A stretch of 64,000 nucleotides of DNA from Symbiodinium natans. Taxonomy: Eukaryota > Sar > Dinophyceae > Suessiales > Symbiodiniaceae. Position 1 is the first letter of the stretch. The number at the start of each line of letters is the position of its first letter. Below, piece by piece: positions 45,850 to 55,913 of this stretch. The stretch spans positions 1,169,147-1,233,146 of the forward strand of contig CAJNDS010002102.1 in NCBI GenBank assembly GCA_905221605.1, in the 5' to 3' direction. Position numbers and translations under genes: made by a program. Below the pieces are notes generated by a model. The model saw nothing but the letters and a program-made list of their open reading frames with translations, ran no database searches and had not been told where the DNA came from.

Positions 45850-48270
45850 TCAGCGGCGTGCCTCTTCCAATTGCTTGCGGAGGCGGTCCACCTCGTCCTC
45901 GCAGAGAGATTCGTGGAGATAAGCAGAAAAACAATCGGAGCTTACTGGACTCTACCAGTGAGATGCTGAGCCCCAGTGCAGCCGGCCCATGTGGCCCTCG
46001 AGTCCACACTGAACCGAAGCCGGAAACCCATGAGACAACATCTGCTACCTCTGAAGAGCAACATTGCCAGCCTGTTGAAGACAGTGACAAGGATGGTGCT
46101 TCAAGAGGTTTCTCGATAACCTGCCTTTGGCATTCATTTCAAGCAGGTGTCCTGGTCTTCGGCGAGCGCAGCCTCCTGCTGCTTGGCCCAGCCACTCAGC
46201 GACTCCTGGACATCCACCCCGGCTTGCTCGTACCTTCGCTGCAGACCAGCAGCACATTCGGAGCCTTAACCTGGGTTGGGGCCTGTATATGTGTGCGTGT
46301 GCGGAGATGTGCAATAAGCAAAGACCATCAACACCCCAAGCATAATTTCAAATTTCTCGTCTTTGCAACCGAAGTTGCTCCTTGTTCCACTCGTCGAAGG
46401 CCTTCTCGGCCTCCTTCACGGTCTCGAAGACGCCCAGGAGGTACTTGTTGCCGAAGGAGTCGATGGCCTCGGACTTGTAGAGCTTCTCCGCGGTACCCCA
46501 GTTGTGCTTGAACCTGACATTCAGGATGCCAGGAACTGCTTGAAACTCTTTAGCCTTCTTTGAACAGATGGCCAGTTGCTAAGGCTCCCGCTCACCCTCG
46601 AGGACGGCAGGGATCTTGGCCAAGTCGGCGAGCATCTCCTCGTCCAGAGGCGGCATCGGCGTGTCGGAGTACTTGGGCATGACCTTGAAGATCTCCTTGA
46701 CGATGTCCGCCTGGCAACAAACCAAAAAACGACACAGCTACAACACCCAGCTCTATGCCCACCGCGCGCGCTCCCAGCCTTGGTCTTGCCGGCCACTTTC
46801 TTCTGGGAGCGGAAGAAGGCCTTCAGGTCCTCCACCTTCTTCTCGTTGGCCTCCCGGGCCTCGTAGTACGGCCCGATGAGATCGGTCGCCGTCTTCAGGA
46901 ACTCCTCCGGCGCAGTCCTGGTGTTGAACTCCTTGACCTCCGCCTCGGAATGGTTCGCCTTGTAGTCCTCGATCTCCTGTGTTAATCCCACGCAGTCATC
47001 TACGCGAGCACATACCATGTCAATTACTATGGCGCTCTGGGTATGGAACGAACTGCAGCGCGAGTTATGAAAACGGGTAGCTTCGGAAAATCTGAGCACT
47101 ATTCGCGAGCCAGCAAACTGGCAAACATCTACAGAAGACATCACCCCAGGCCCAGCAGCGGAAGCAAGCGGGCTCCTGCGCCAGCGCCAAAGCCTTCTGG
47201 GCGAGTCGCTCGTGCAAGACCCGGGGGAACCTCACCTTGAAGTCGTCCGAGGGCGGGTTCTCCTTCAGCATCTTGTCGATCTCACCCTTCAGCTCTTTAG
47301 GGGCGCTGCTGGCGCTGTTGGCCTTGGAGATGAAGTCGTGGACCTTCTCCGCGGTGTCCTTGGAGAACTTGTAGGCGTCCTCAAAGGGGGCGCTGTCGGA
47401 GACCTCCTTGTCCTCGGCCTCGGCCACGCGCGCCTTCATGGACGCGTACATCCAGCGGCGGTCGGCGTCGCGGTCGATCTCCACGACGCGTCGCTTCAGG
47501 CCGAAGTCGTAGGAGACCAGGGCCGCCTTGTTCTTCAGAGCATCGTAGTCAGGAGTCCGCTGCTCCGCGTCCTGCGTTCAGGGGTAGTGAACACGGCAGC
47601 AAAACTCCCTGCACACTATCGTTTTAGATGTGCCCGAGCCTTCTTGTAGTCATCCTTTTCCTGAGCACGTGCTGCATCAGGAATGTTAGACCCCCTGCAA
47701 GGGTCGATTCACCCTGCCCATGGGTGAAGTGTTGGGGCAGCAGACAAGCTACATGATTCTCATGCGCTCCTGCACAAGCAGCTTCACAAAGCATTCGATC
47801 CGCAACACCCTTCAGCCGAGCGTCGTTGTCGAAGAACTTCTTGAGGACCTTGGCGAAGGACTGGATCTTCTCCTCTGGCAGGTCCTGGCTGAAGGTGTCG
47901 CTCTTGCGGAACTTCTTGTCGAACTCGTTCTGCGCCTGCTTCAGGATCAAAGCTTGCTCATCCTTGCTCAGGGAATCCTTCCATGCGTAGAAGTCATCCT
48001 TGAAGCCTCGCATGGCCGTTCGGCTCTGCCGCGAGGATGCGGCCGGCGCAGTGCCAGTCAAGAAAGTGGTCCTCATGTCTGGTGACGTCAGACAGCACCG
48101 TGCAACATACGCACCACTACTAGCTACATGTTTTGGGCACCGGTGCGCGGACAGGCGCGCCAGTCCAACACGTTGAAGTGCATGCCACGGCACTGGGATC
48201 CCAGATGTGAGACCAGGAGGCAGGATGCGGCAGCGAGCAGCAAAGATGACAATAGCCGAGACTGAGTCAT
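45850..48270 (-). CDS. array copy 10 of the nine-exon gene (most diverged)
   Basis: Exons: 48194-48270, 47822-48071, 47640-47660, 47170-47571, 46779-46976, 46592-46710, 46379-46513, 46152-46233, 45850-45897; 443 aa. It is the most distant copy: the transit region reads TTFLTGTAPAASSRQSR (one residue longer, Ser to Thr), the leader has Cys in place of Trp (LLAAASCLLVSHLGS), and exon 1 is followed by a GT donor (CCCA|GTGCCG). Introns 1 to 3 match no other copy closely, while exons 4 and 5 remain almost identical to the rest. It is the first copy of the array in the direction of transcription. Confidence 0.85.
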
Positions 48271-49036
48271 CCCTCAGTCTGGGGAAGGGCTTGGGCCGCT
48301 TGGGGCTTCGACTTCGTACACTTCCCCCCAGGTCTATACTATAGAGGCCCGTACGACGCGACTCTGCAGCCGCGGAGCTGAACGGAGAAGGCGGGAAGAT
48401 TTCTGGGGCACGACCGGTTGCGCTGCGCGCTTGAGCCAGGATCTAGCATCGCACCGACGATTGCAGTGACCTCGAGAACCCTAAGATAGGCTCACCCCCA
48501 TCAGAATTCAAGATCATATTTCGAAGGGCCCAAAAACCACAAACCACCCAAAACATCCCAAGACCCTCAAAGAAAAGCTGAGCGGGTGACTCGGCGACAG
48601 CCTGCGCGCAGCTCTCTCTTATAGCCTGGTGCTGCACCTGCCCAGACGCACTTAGAGGGGGGGGGGAGAGAAGGCAAAAGGAAAAAAGTAAAGAGAAGGA
48701 GGAGAGAAAGCTGCAGGTCCCATGGCTCTCCACAAGGAGGGCTATGTAGGGCTCTTCAATGTCTGCAGGGCTTGCCTTGCGATTTTCCCCTTACACTAAC
48801 CGTCCTTAATAGGGACCAGAATAGGGGGTTACCTTAACCCCTATTAAGGGTTCTTAGTATAAGGGGGAACAGCCCAAGGTTTGCCCCTTGCTCCCGCAGC
48901 CGGCCTTTGCCTTTCGGTGCTTGGGCTTTTCAAGTTTGGTGTTGGGATGTAGGGCTTAGGGAGCCCTTCGGGCTCTATAGGACTTTATCGGCTCACATTT
49001 TAAAGCCTGCAAACCCTAAACCCTAAACCCTCAACC
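48271..49036. other. intergenic region upstream of the array
   Basis: Holds a spliced-leader-like sequence (48430), an imperfect inverted repeat of GGG/CCC and TTAA strings near 48800-48865 and a telomere-like run at 49012-49040. No gene recognised. As the 5' flank of the outermost copy, it is where a promoter for the whole array could lie, but I see no known motif. Confidence 0.5.
48430..48450 (-). other. spliced-leader-like remnant upstream of copy 10
   Basis: Plus-strand CTTGAGCCAGGAT, 11 of 13 positions; 160 bp upstream of the ATG. Confidence 0.4.
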
Positions 49037-52000
49037 CTAAACACGTCTCAGAACTTTCAAACGGGCGGCCTGGTGTTGATCCTTCACTCTCTGGATGACG
49101 CCCTCCAGATGTTCGAAGGCATCCTGGGGAGCTCATGTCCCTACTAGTCACGTTGGCCTCTGGTCAACATAACTTCCAGCGAGCTGGCGTTCCGGTCCTT
49201 GCGCTTCAGCTCGAAGTCGGCAATTTTCTTCTCCATGCCTTCACGGCTCTCATTCCACTGAGCCATGATGGAACTCATCCTGCGCACGTCATGATCAGGC
49301 GGATGCTTGGGAGGGGTGCCGTGAAAGGTATCCGCCTACCTTGAGCTTCATCGAGCTTAGATCAGAAGCTTTGTTCAAGCTTTCCAGGAACTGTCAGAGA
49401 CAGCCCTCACTCTCGTCCTACGTTTCACCTGTAAATGAAACAAAGGCAGCCACTCACAAAACAAAGCATGCCCGCAGGGTACATGACAAGGGGGCAAAAG
49501 CAGAACAGCCGGTCTTGGTTTGAGTTTCGTCGTGGATCTTTTGGTACTGCGCATGGATCTCATCGAGCTCCTCCTGGAACAAGAAACGCATTCGGAGGTT
49601 TCCACGGGGGAACTCTCGGAGCTTGTTGATCTATGGGGGTTTACCAAATGGGGACCCCTAAAATTGCCCCCCCAAGTACAAGGATCCCGTTATATTGAGG
49701 ACCCAATGAGGTACCCCCCGATTTCGGACACCAGCACATCTTTGCCAAGAACACCCACAAACCCACGAAGTCTTTGGCGCGCTCCTGTAGGGCCTTTCTC
49801 CGCATGGAGGTCTCGTCCCATGCACCCTGGGCTTCGTCAAGGCTTCCTGGCCACGGAAATCCAGGGTAGGCACTGCTCTCAAATCAGCCCCCCTCCCCTG
49901 CCCCTCCTGAACCCTATAGAATCCGAGTCATGGCATGAAGCCACCTTTGTGTCTTACAAATTCAGCTCCACCAATGCAGGGGCATCCGAGGTCCTTTGAA
50001 GCTTTGCAAAGCATTGTTCTCCAAGTCTTGCAGCTTTCCTGAACTCTGAAGGCAGGGAACGTGCGCGCTGGCCACTGTACCAGCCCAAGTAGCCCCGGCC
50101 TACTGTTGTGCAGCGTGGCTACATCTGTCTTTGCAAACCTCTGGGAGAGCATGCAGGTATGTGTAGGTGATGTCTTCCGGCTGTTGAATCTGGCTCAACA
50201 GCCTGATGATGTCTGCCAGCTGTGTTGAATTTGGGTCAATAGCCGGTTTTGCCAACAAGCTTACGTGGCCTCATGGATACCTCGCTCTTGCGCATTCTCG
50301 CCGTTATGAAACAAAAGCCAATCCCACTCCCATCACTTGCGGGGATCTTCTCTTCAAGTTCTCCCCAGTTTTTTCCACGGGCACAGGTCTCGGACCTTCG
50401 GAACAGTCTCCTTCAGCCAAATGTCTCTTCTCCTCAAAGGTGTTGGCAGCTGCCTCAGCCTGGGATCAGGTTGAGGGTGTTTCTCTAGATGCTCGGGTTA
50501 TGGGATGGTTGGGGCCAGGGTCCCCTAGTTAGGAATTGAGCCTCTCAACGGTCTGAAGCCTTGGTAAACTCTGGGATCAAGTAGAAACCTTGCCTCAGAT
50601 GTTAACCAGGACAGGCATCCTGCCATAAATAGCCCCAATGCTGGACCCCAAACCCAATCCCCCCCTGGCCCCTTAGCAAGACTGCCTCTATCCTTGCCGC
50701 CGCCGTCTGGGCGTCGCGGATGGCTGCCTCCTTGGCTCGTATGTATGTGCTTGGCTCAGGCTGAGGTCTGAGGGCATCGGGTTTCAGAGGGGCATTCTTT
50801 CCTGCGTTGCCATGTCAGGGCTCATGTAACACACAATCCCAAATAAAACGCCCCCCCCCCAAAAAAAAAACTCTCTCCAACTCCAAGGCTCCATGTCGGT
50901 CTGCACCTTGCAGACATTTTGGCGCGAAAACACTGAGGGGCTGAAGTTAAGGGCTTTAACTGCTCACTTTCGGAGGGTGGAGGCAGATAAGGTCCATCGC
51001 CTCTAGGTAGCAACGGCATTGTGTCGGCAGCTGCTTTAGCACTACTCTGCTCTAGATCAACCATGCAAGGGCCAGGGCAATCTTAAAGTAGATAATTACT
51101 CCTACTAAGATCCTCTCGTGTCTTTTTCCTAAGCCCAGAACCCCCCCCCAGCCTGAGCACAGAAGGCCTTCGCGCTTAGCAGCTCCCCCTGCGTTCTCGC
51201 CATCTTCTCGGCAAGGGCCTGCAAGATGGACTCTGATTTTCTTGCCACCCGTCTAGCCATGCTCCATGGGGCAACTGAAGAGGGAATGCTGTGTACAGTT
51301 AACTTCAGAGCCCAACTATCCGACTTATTCAGAATCGGGAGGTTGGGCACCCTGGTTTAGGGTTCAGGGTTTCGAAGCCTAGGGTCCTTTTTTCTTGGCC
51401 CCAGCATAGCTGCACGAAGCACTGGGCAGGGATTCTGGATGTCAATTTAGCGTGCAGAACTCCCACACTCGCTACTAAGAACCAGCCACCTTTTCCATGG
51501 TTCAGCCGTTCAAGCCTAAGCCCCAAACCACGAACCTTTTCGGCCATGGGCACCTAAAGGACAGGTGCGAATTTGACAAACGCCTTTGCACCTGGACTTG
51601 TTGAATGCTACAGTAGCAGCTCGCATCGCCCAAACCCTGCGCCCCGCTCGAAACAGGATGGGGAGCCTCATCGCTGCGCAAACGCAGCTGGTGCCTCATG
51701 TGCTCAAGCTCCTGAAGCTTGGGAGCTCTCTTCGATTTAGGCTTCTGCATTTCGCTGCATTGAAACCGGGAAAACTTCTGCATTCCCCAGCTGCTCAAGC
51801 GCTCTTGCCTTACATGGCGTCACAAGTCCTTCACCTGCTTCTTGGACTTCTCCTCATGCAGCTTCATGCGGGCCTCCGCGGCTCTGCAAGTGTCACAAGT
51901 CCAACCGTCTGCAGCATCTTTGGGGTCCCCTGGTGCCTTGCCTGGGCCTCCGTCTTGGTGGCCTGGTGCCTCTCTGCTATGAGGTCCTGGCCCATGCTTC

Positions 52001-52440
52001 TTGCTGCAACTATGCCGCTAGGCATGCTTGCCCGAACAGCTCTGAACAGGTGCAGATCTTCAGTCAGACTCATGCATGGCTCAAGGCCCTGCCCATCACT
52101 CCCCTGCGGGTCCCTGTGCATTGCAACATAGTGCCGCTCTGTTTCGATCTGTCGCATGCCTGCGGACAGCATTCTGCCCGGCATGCATTGGCAAATTTGG
52201 CGGCCTTGCTTTGCTGCGAGCTTGGCGGCCCATTCAGCCAAGCAGCACATCTTCGTCTTGGAAATGACATCTTCCACATAGGCTTGTGCTTGCTCCTTCG
52301 TGGGCTACTGGACCAGGGCGGCTCTCATGCCAGTGCCAAAACCCACACGATATTTGGTCTTCGCCTCTGCCATGCAAGGCTTGCAACATCATATGCATTG
52401 CGAGGAGCGTCGTCGCGGGCACTGTAGACGCGATGTGGAG
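49037..52440 (-). CDS. multi-exon gene for an unrecognised coiled-coil-type protein
   Basis: Many short minus-strand stretches read as charged helical protein with plausible splice edges. From the 3' end: 49037-49123 (DAFEHLEGVIQRVKDQHQAA, stop TAG); about 49174-49279 (NESREGMEKKIADFELKRKD, GT donor); about 49340-49393 (FLESLNKASDLSSMKLK, GT donor); about 49513-49630 (EELDEIHAQYQKIHDETQ); about 49775-49847 (SLDEAQGAWDETSMRRKALQ, GT donor); near 49985-50050 (KLQDLENNALQSFK); 50390-50470 (QAEAAANTFEEKRHLAE); 50670-50745 (AKEAAIRDAQTAAARIEAVL); 51150-51215 (ALAEKMARTQGELLSAKAF); about 51690-51780; about 51840-51895 (AEARMKLHEEKSKKQVK); and 52200-52400 (EQAQAYVEDVISKTKMCCLA; AEAKTKYRV). The 5' end is not found. 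Long heptad-like segments suggest a structural or motor-associated protein, but no named domain is visible. The donors include more GT than in the array. Confidence 0.5.
49630..49735. repeat. introner-like dispersed repeat in a coiled-coil gene intron
   Basis: Occupies most of a roughly 144-bp intron (about 49632-49775) and shares ordered blocks with the repeat in intron 1 of array copy 8 (37132-37240). Confidence 0.5.
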
Positions 52441-53504
52441 CTTTCCTAGGAAGCCAGAGGGTCAAAAACGAACGTGACACCGCAGAACAACGCGGATCTG
52501 CAATGTCCAGCTCTCCAATCAATTACAGTCGCTTCTTGAAGTACCGTACATGAACGGCTCCGTATTCTCATGGGTACCTCAACAAAAACCTTACCGGTAA
52601 TTTAGGCAGCCCTTCTCCCCAGAGAGCCCAAAACCCTTTAAGGAATATAACCTCAACCATGAAGGGATCCTGATTATATGATTTAAGGCATATGTGTTCC
52701 TAGATAAAGGGATGTTAAGCTCTTTGGGTCCACAGCCAGTTGCAACTGAAGGGCTGGATTGCAACCTTCGAGTCCTTGTCTTCCTCCTGCGTCGCGGGCA
52801 TGGTACCCCAGAAAAGAGGAATTTCCTACCAAAACAAAACAATATCCACATATGGTCACGCGTCTGGCGTCTCGGGCCCCTCCTCCCCCACCCACATGAC
52901 ATGGTCCGGGGTCTTTAAGGCCCGTGGGCAGGGTTTCGGGTTGGGGCTCAGGGCTTACGGACCCAAACCCTCAAGCCCTAAGCCCAAATCCTACGTAAAC
53001 CCCTAGACACAAAACCTTATAACAAGCCATAAAGCCCCAAGCCCTGACTGAACCCTAAGCCCTAGAACGCAAAAAACAAACCTAAACACCAGAGCCATAA
53101 ACCAGAAGCCCTAAACCCTGACCCCTAAACCACCCCACAGCCACTCCTTAGGGGGCAAAAACTCATGACCCTAAAACTCTAAAGCCTAAACCCGAATACT
53201 TTCAAAAGCCCCAGACCCCACAAAGCCAAAGCCCTTCAAAGCAAAACTTAATACTTTACAGCCTTGAGCTTAAAAAGGCTAAGCCTTGCAACCCTAAACC
53301 GTAGGCCCCACACCCCACAACCAACCCCACAGCCACACACACCACAGGGGGATAGGGAGGGAAACCCTGCAAAAAAACCTTAAAACCCCAAAGGAAACCC
53401 CCTAGAACCAACCCACAACCAAACCAAGGGGGGGCCGGGGGGGGCAGGGGGGTAGCATACCATGGGGCGGGGGAGGGGTTGGGGGGGGGGGAGCTGCGGA
53501 TCGC

Positions 53505-53537
<33 letters not shown>

Positions 53538-53559
53538 CTAGCGATTTTCCGTCTAACCC
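52441..53559. other. repeat-rich intergenic region
   Basis: Degenerate CCCTAAA-like sequence dominates from about 52960 to 53400, followed by C/G-rich tracts and a (TA)n microsatellite at 53504-53533. A short minus-strand stretch near 52735-52801 (MPATQEEDKDSKVAIQPF) could be a first exon of the neighbouring coiled-coil-type gene, unproven. Confidence 0.45.
53504..53533. repeat. (TA)n microsatellite
   Basis: About 15 TA units. Confidence 0.95.
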
Positions 53560-54060
53560 CATCTTAGACCTCGCGCACCAAGACGCCTCGCAGCTTTGCT
53601 GCTGCGTCTCCAGATCCTGGGCCCCTTCGGCGTTGAGCTGCGATCTCCACAGGTGTTCCTGTTCAGGGTTCAGGGTTTAGGGCTTAGGGTTTAGGGTTTA
53701 GGGTTTAGGGGGTATAGAGCCGACTCTGAGCAGAGAAGCGTCTTGCCACGGAATACTGCTGACTTCCGGCCGCTGCATGCTTTCTTACAGATTTTTCTCG
53801 AGACTCCGGGTGTGTCAAACTTGAGCCTTAAACTTAGAGTATCCTCAACATCCTAACACCGGGGGGGGGGGGTCTTCTGGGTGGCTTGTATGATAACCCG
53901 CATTCTCATTCTGCAGGAATCAACGACTGAAAAGGGCAAAAAGATGGGACCCTTCAACTCCGGGGACGCGGGAGATGCCTGGGCACGGGAGATGTCGCGG
54001 CGCAGCGCTTCCGCCGCCTCCTCGCGCGCCTGAAGAATGCTCGTAACTTCAGCAAAAAAG
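53560..54060 (-). CDS. coding-like exons of an unknown helical protein
   Basis: Two minus-strand stretches, about 53985-54040 (SILQAREEAAEALRRDISRA) and about 53570-53650 (SQLNAEGAQDLETQQQSCEA), have coding character and amphipathic-helix patterning. They lie downstream of atpC on the same strand. The telomere-like run 53668-53710 sits between them, presumably in an intron. They may be the 5' part of the coiled-coil-type gene at 49-52 kb or a separate gene; I cannot decide from sequence alone. Confidence 0.3.
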
Positions 54061-54506
54061 ATGGAGATCGTGTACGTTTTTCCAGAGCCAGGAAGGTTCA
54101 TCAGCGAATCATAGCAGGGGGAGGGGCAGAGATTGGAAAACACTGTGCAGGCCCCGGCATCTACACTTGCTTCTTTTGGCATTCGCCGCAGACTGCTCAT
54201 ATGCTAGTGCGGAGTGCATCCGCACTGCCCTTTCGAAAAAAGAATTACTTGGCGGTGGTCCTGTTCCACACACCTTCAGCTTATGCTCAGAACTGCATCT
54301 CTTACGGGTACGCAACAGTTGCTCCTTAGCTACGCTTATTTCAAGCATGTGCCTTCAGATCTCTCTCCTGCACATGTTTCGAGGCTCATGCTGTTGCAGG
54401 CTGCACAGCCACTCGCAACTTCAAAGCAGGTAAGGGGAGAAAAGACATGCGCTGCGAAAATTGGAGCCTCCATCAGGAAGCAACCATGATTGGGTGGACA
54501 GTTGTC
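54061..54506. other. intergenic region downstream of atpC
   Basis: No gene recognised; short open frames on both strands without motifs. Confidence 0.4.
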
Positions 54507-55802
54507 TCAGAACCGCTCCTCCTTGGGCAGAGACTTCATGAACTCCCAGCGGTCCGTCAACAAGATCTCCTCGGGCTTCTTGGGCTTGTCCGAGATGGAG
54601 CCGTCTTCCAACTCCTTCATGAAGTCCTCGCTAATGGTCTCCTCATTGTCAATGACGCCGAGGTTCGGGCCGGCCTTGTTCTCCGTGCTCTCAAGCGCCA
54701 CTGCTGCCGCCGTCACCTCACACAGCTCCGCAGTGATGGCGGCCTGGCGCTTCTTGTTGTAAATGAGAACGAGCTTCTTGTTCAGGTCGTTGGCGTTGTC
54801 AGTAGCGACCTTCATGGCAGACATTCGTGAAGACAGCTCAGAGGCCTGGGCATCGAACATCAAGGAGAGGATCTGGGAGTTCAAGTACAGTGGGAGCATG
54901 GAATTGAGGATGACTTCCGGAGGCTGATCGAAGATAACGTCTGCCTCAATCTCCTTGGCCTTGGGAGCCTTAACTTTCTCCTTCTCCACCTTCAGCTTGC
55001 CATCTTCGGTTGTCAGCTTGAAGGTCTCATCCTCTGGATCCTCAATACCGGTGGGCGAAAGGGGCAGGAGAGTTCGGATCGAAGGCTCGTTTCTGAGCAG
55101 GTTGATGAACCGGCCATATGAAATCTCAATCTTGTCAACCTCTCCCGCCAGGAAGTAGGCCTGCAACACATCAGCAATTTCGGCGGAGTCCTTTGCGCGG
55201 ATGGTGTCAGGCATGCTGAACCACTCGTTGGTGTAGTTGAACTCCACACCCTTCTCCAAACGAGTCGACAGGGAATTCAGGCCCTTTTTGCCAACTATGA
55301 AGAGCTTGGGGACAATGCCTTGCTTGTTCAGGTCCTCAATTCGGGCCTTGGTCTTCTTGATGATGAAAGTGTTGTAGGCACCGCACAGACCGCGATTGGC
55401 CGTGATCATGAGGATGCCGACGCTCTTGATCTTCTCAGGCACTCGCAACATAGGCAGCTCTGCCTCAAAGCCACTGCCCTTGAGACGCTTCACCAGGCCC
55501 TTGATCATGCTCAGGAGCTCATCGGTGAAAGGCCGCTGCTTCTCTACACCGGCCTGGGCGTTGCGGACCTTGGCTGCTGCGACCACACGCATGGCATCCG
55601 TGAGCTTGGCGGTCTTCGTCACAGACGCGATGCGATCCTTCATCGCCTTGTCCACGGCGCAACGGGCCACTACGGACTCGCGAGGCTGAGCAGGCACGCC
55701 GCTCACGAAGTCCTCATCATGTCTCCACAAGCAGCTCCAGGCAGCCACCAGGGCAAGGCCCACCGCCACCGTGGCACCAAAGGACCCACGCTTGGACGCC
55801 AT
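54507..55802 (-). CDS. atpC: plastid ATP synthase gamma subunit (intronless)
   Basis: A single uninterrupted frame of 431 aa. The gamma subunit is the rotating shaft of the CF1 catalytic head on the stromal face of the thylakoid. Residues 1-25 form a hydrophobic signal-like segment and FVSGVPAQP (about 32-40) follows, the F-containing transit start expected for dinoflagellate plastid import. The mature N-terminal helix is KDRIASVTKTAKLTDAM (55-71); the conserved core ITANRGLCGAYN is at about 133-144; the C-terminal helix NANDLNKKLVLIYNKKRQAA is at about 336-355. The chloroplast-type insertion (PLSPTGIEDPEDETFKLTTE, about 247-266) is present but lacks the paired cysteines of the plant redox switch. 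About 55 residues follow the usual C-terminus (after ELCEVTAAAVALES). No intron is seen, unlike the neighbours. Confidence 0.93.
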   Translation of the reverse strand: MASKRGSFGATVAVGLALVAAWSCLWRHDEDFVSGVPAQPRESVVARCAVDKAMKDRIASVTKTAKLTDAMRVVAAAKVRNAQAGVEKQRPFTDELLSMIKGLVKRLKGSGFEAELPMLRVPEKIKSVGILMITANRGLCGAYNTFIIKKTKARIEDLNKQGIVPKLFIVGKKGLNSLSTRLEKGVEFNYTNEWFSMPDTIRAKDSAEIADVLQAYFLAGEVDKIEISYGRFINLLRNEPSIRTLLPLSPTGIEDPEDETFKLTTEDGKLKVEKEKVKAPKAKEIEADVIFDQPPEVILNSMLPLYLNSQILSLMFDAQASELSSRMSAMKVATDNANDLNKKLVLIYNKKRQAAITAELCEVTAAAVALESTENKAGPNLGVIDNEETISEDFMKELEDGSISDKPKKPEEILLTDRWEFMKSLPKEERF

Positions 55803-55818
55803 TTTCTACCGCAAGGCA

Positions 55819-55838
55819 CTTGCGCCAAATCCCTGAGC
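55819..55838 (-). other. spliced-leader-like remnant just upstream of atpC
   Basis: Plus-strand CTTGCGCCAAATCCCTGAGC, 10 of the first 11 bases matching the complement of the spliced-leader 3' end, only 16 bp before the atpC ATG. Its position fits a leader captured with a processed transcript. Confidence 0.45.
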
Positions 55839-55913
55839 CCTGAGCGACACTCATCCTGCTTCACACAGAGCTAGCACGTCTACATGACAGCTCTATAAGG
55901 AAGATGTCGTACA

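Noticed and set aside
6093..48270. Identity of the array gene as peridinin-chlorophyll protein or a light-harvesting protein
   Set aside because: No duplicated PCP-type helical domain and no membrane-spanning helices with chlorophyll-binding motifs are visible in the joined exons.
53820..53833. CTTGAGCC at 53820 as another leader-like remnant
   Set aside because: Only eight bases match and no gene start lies just downstream on the minus strand.
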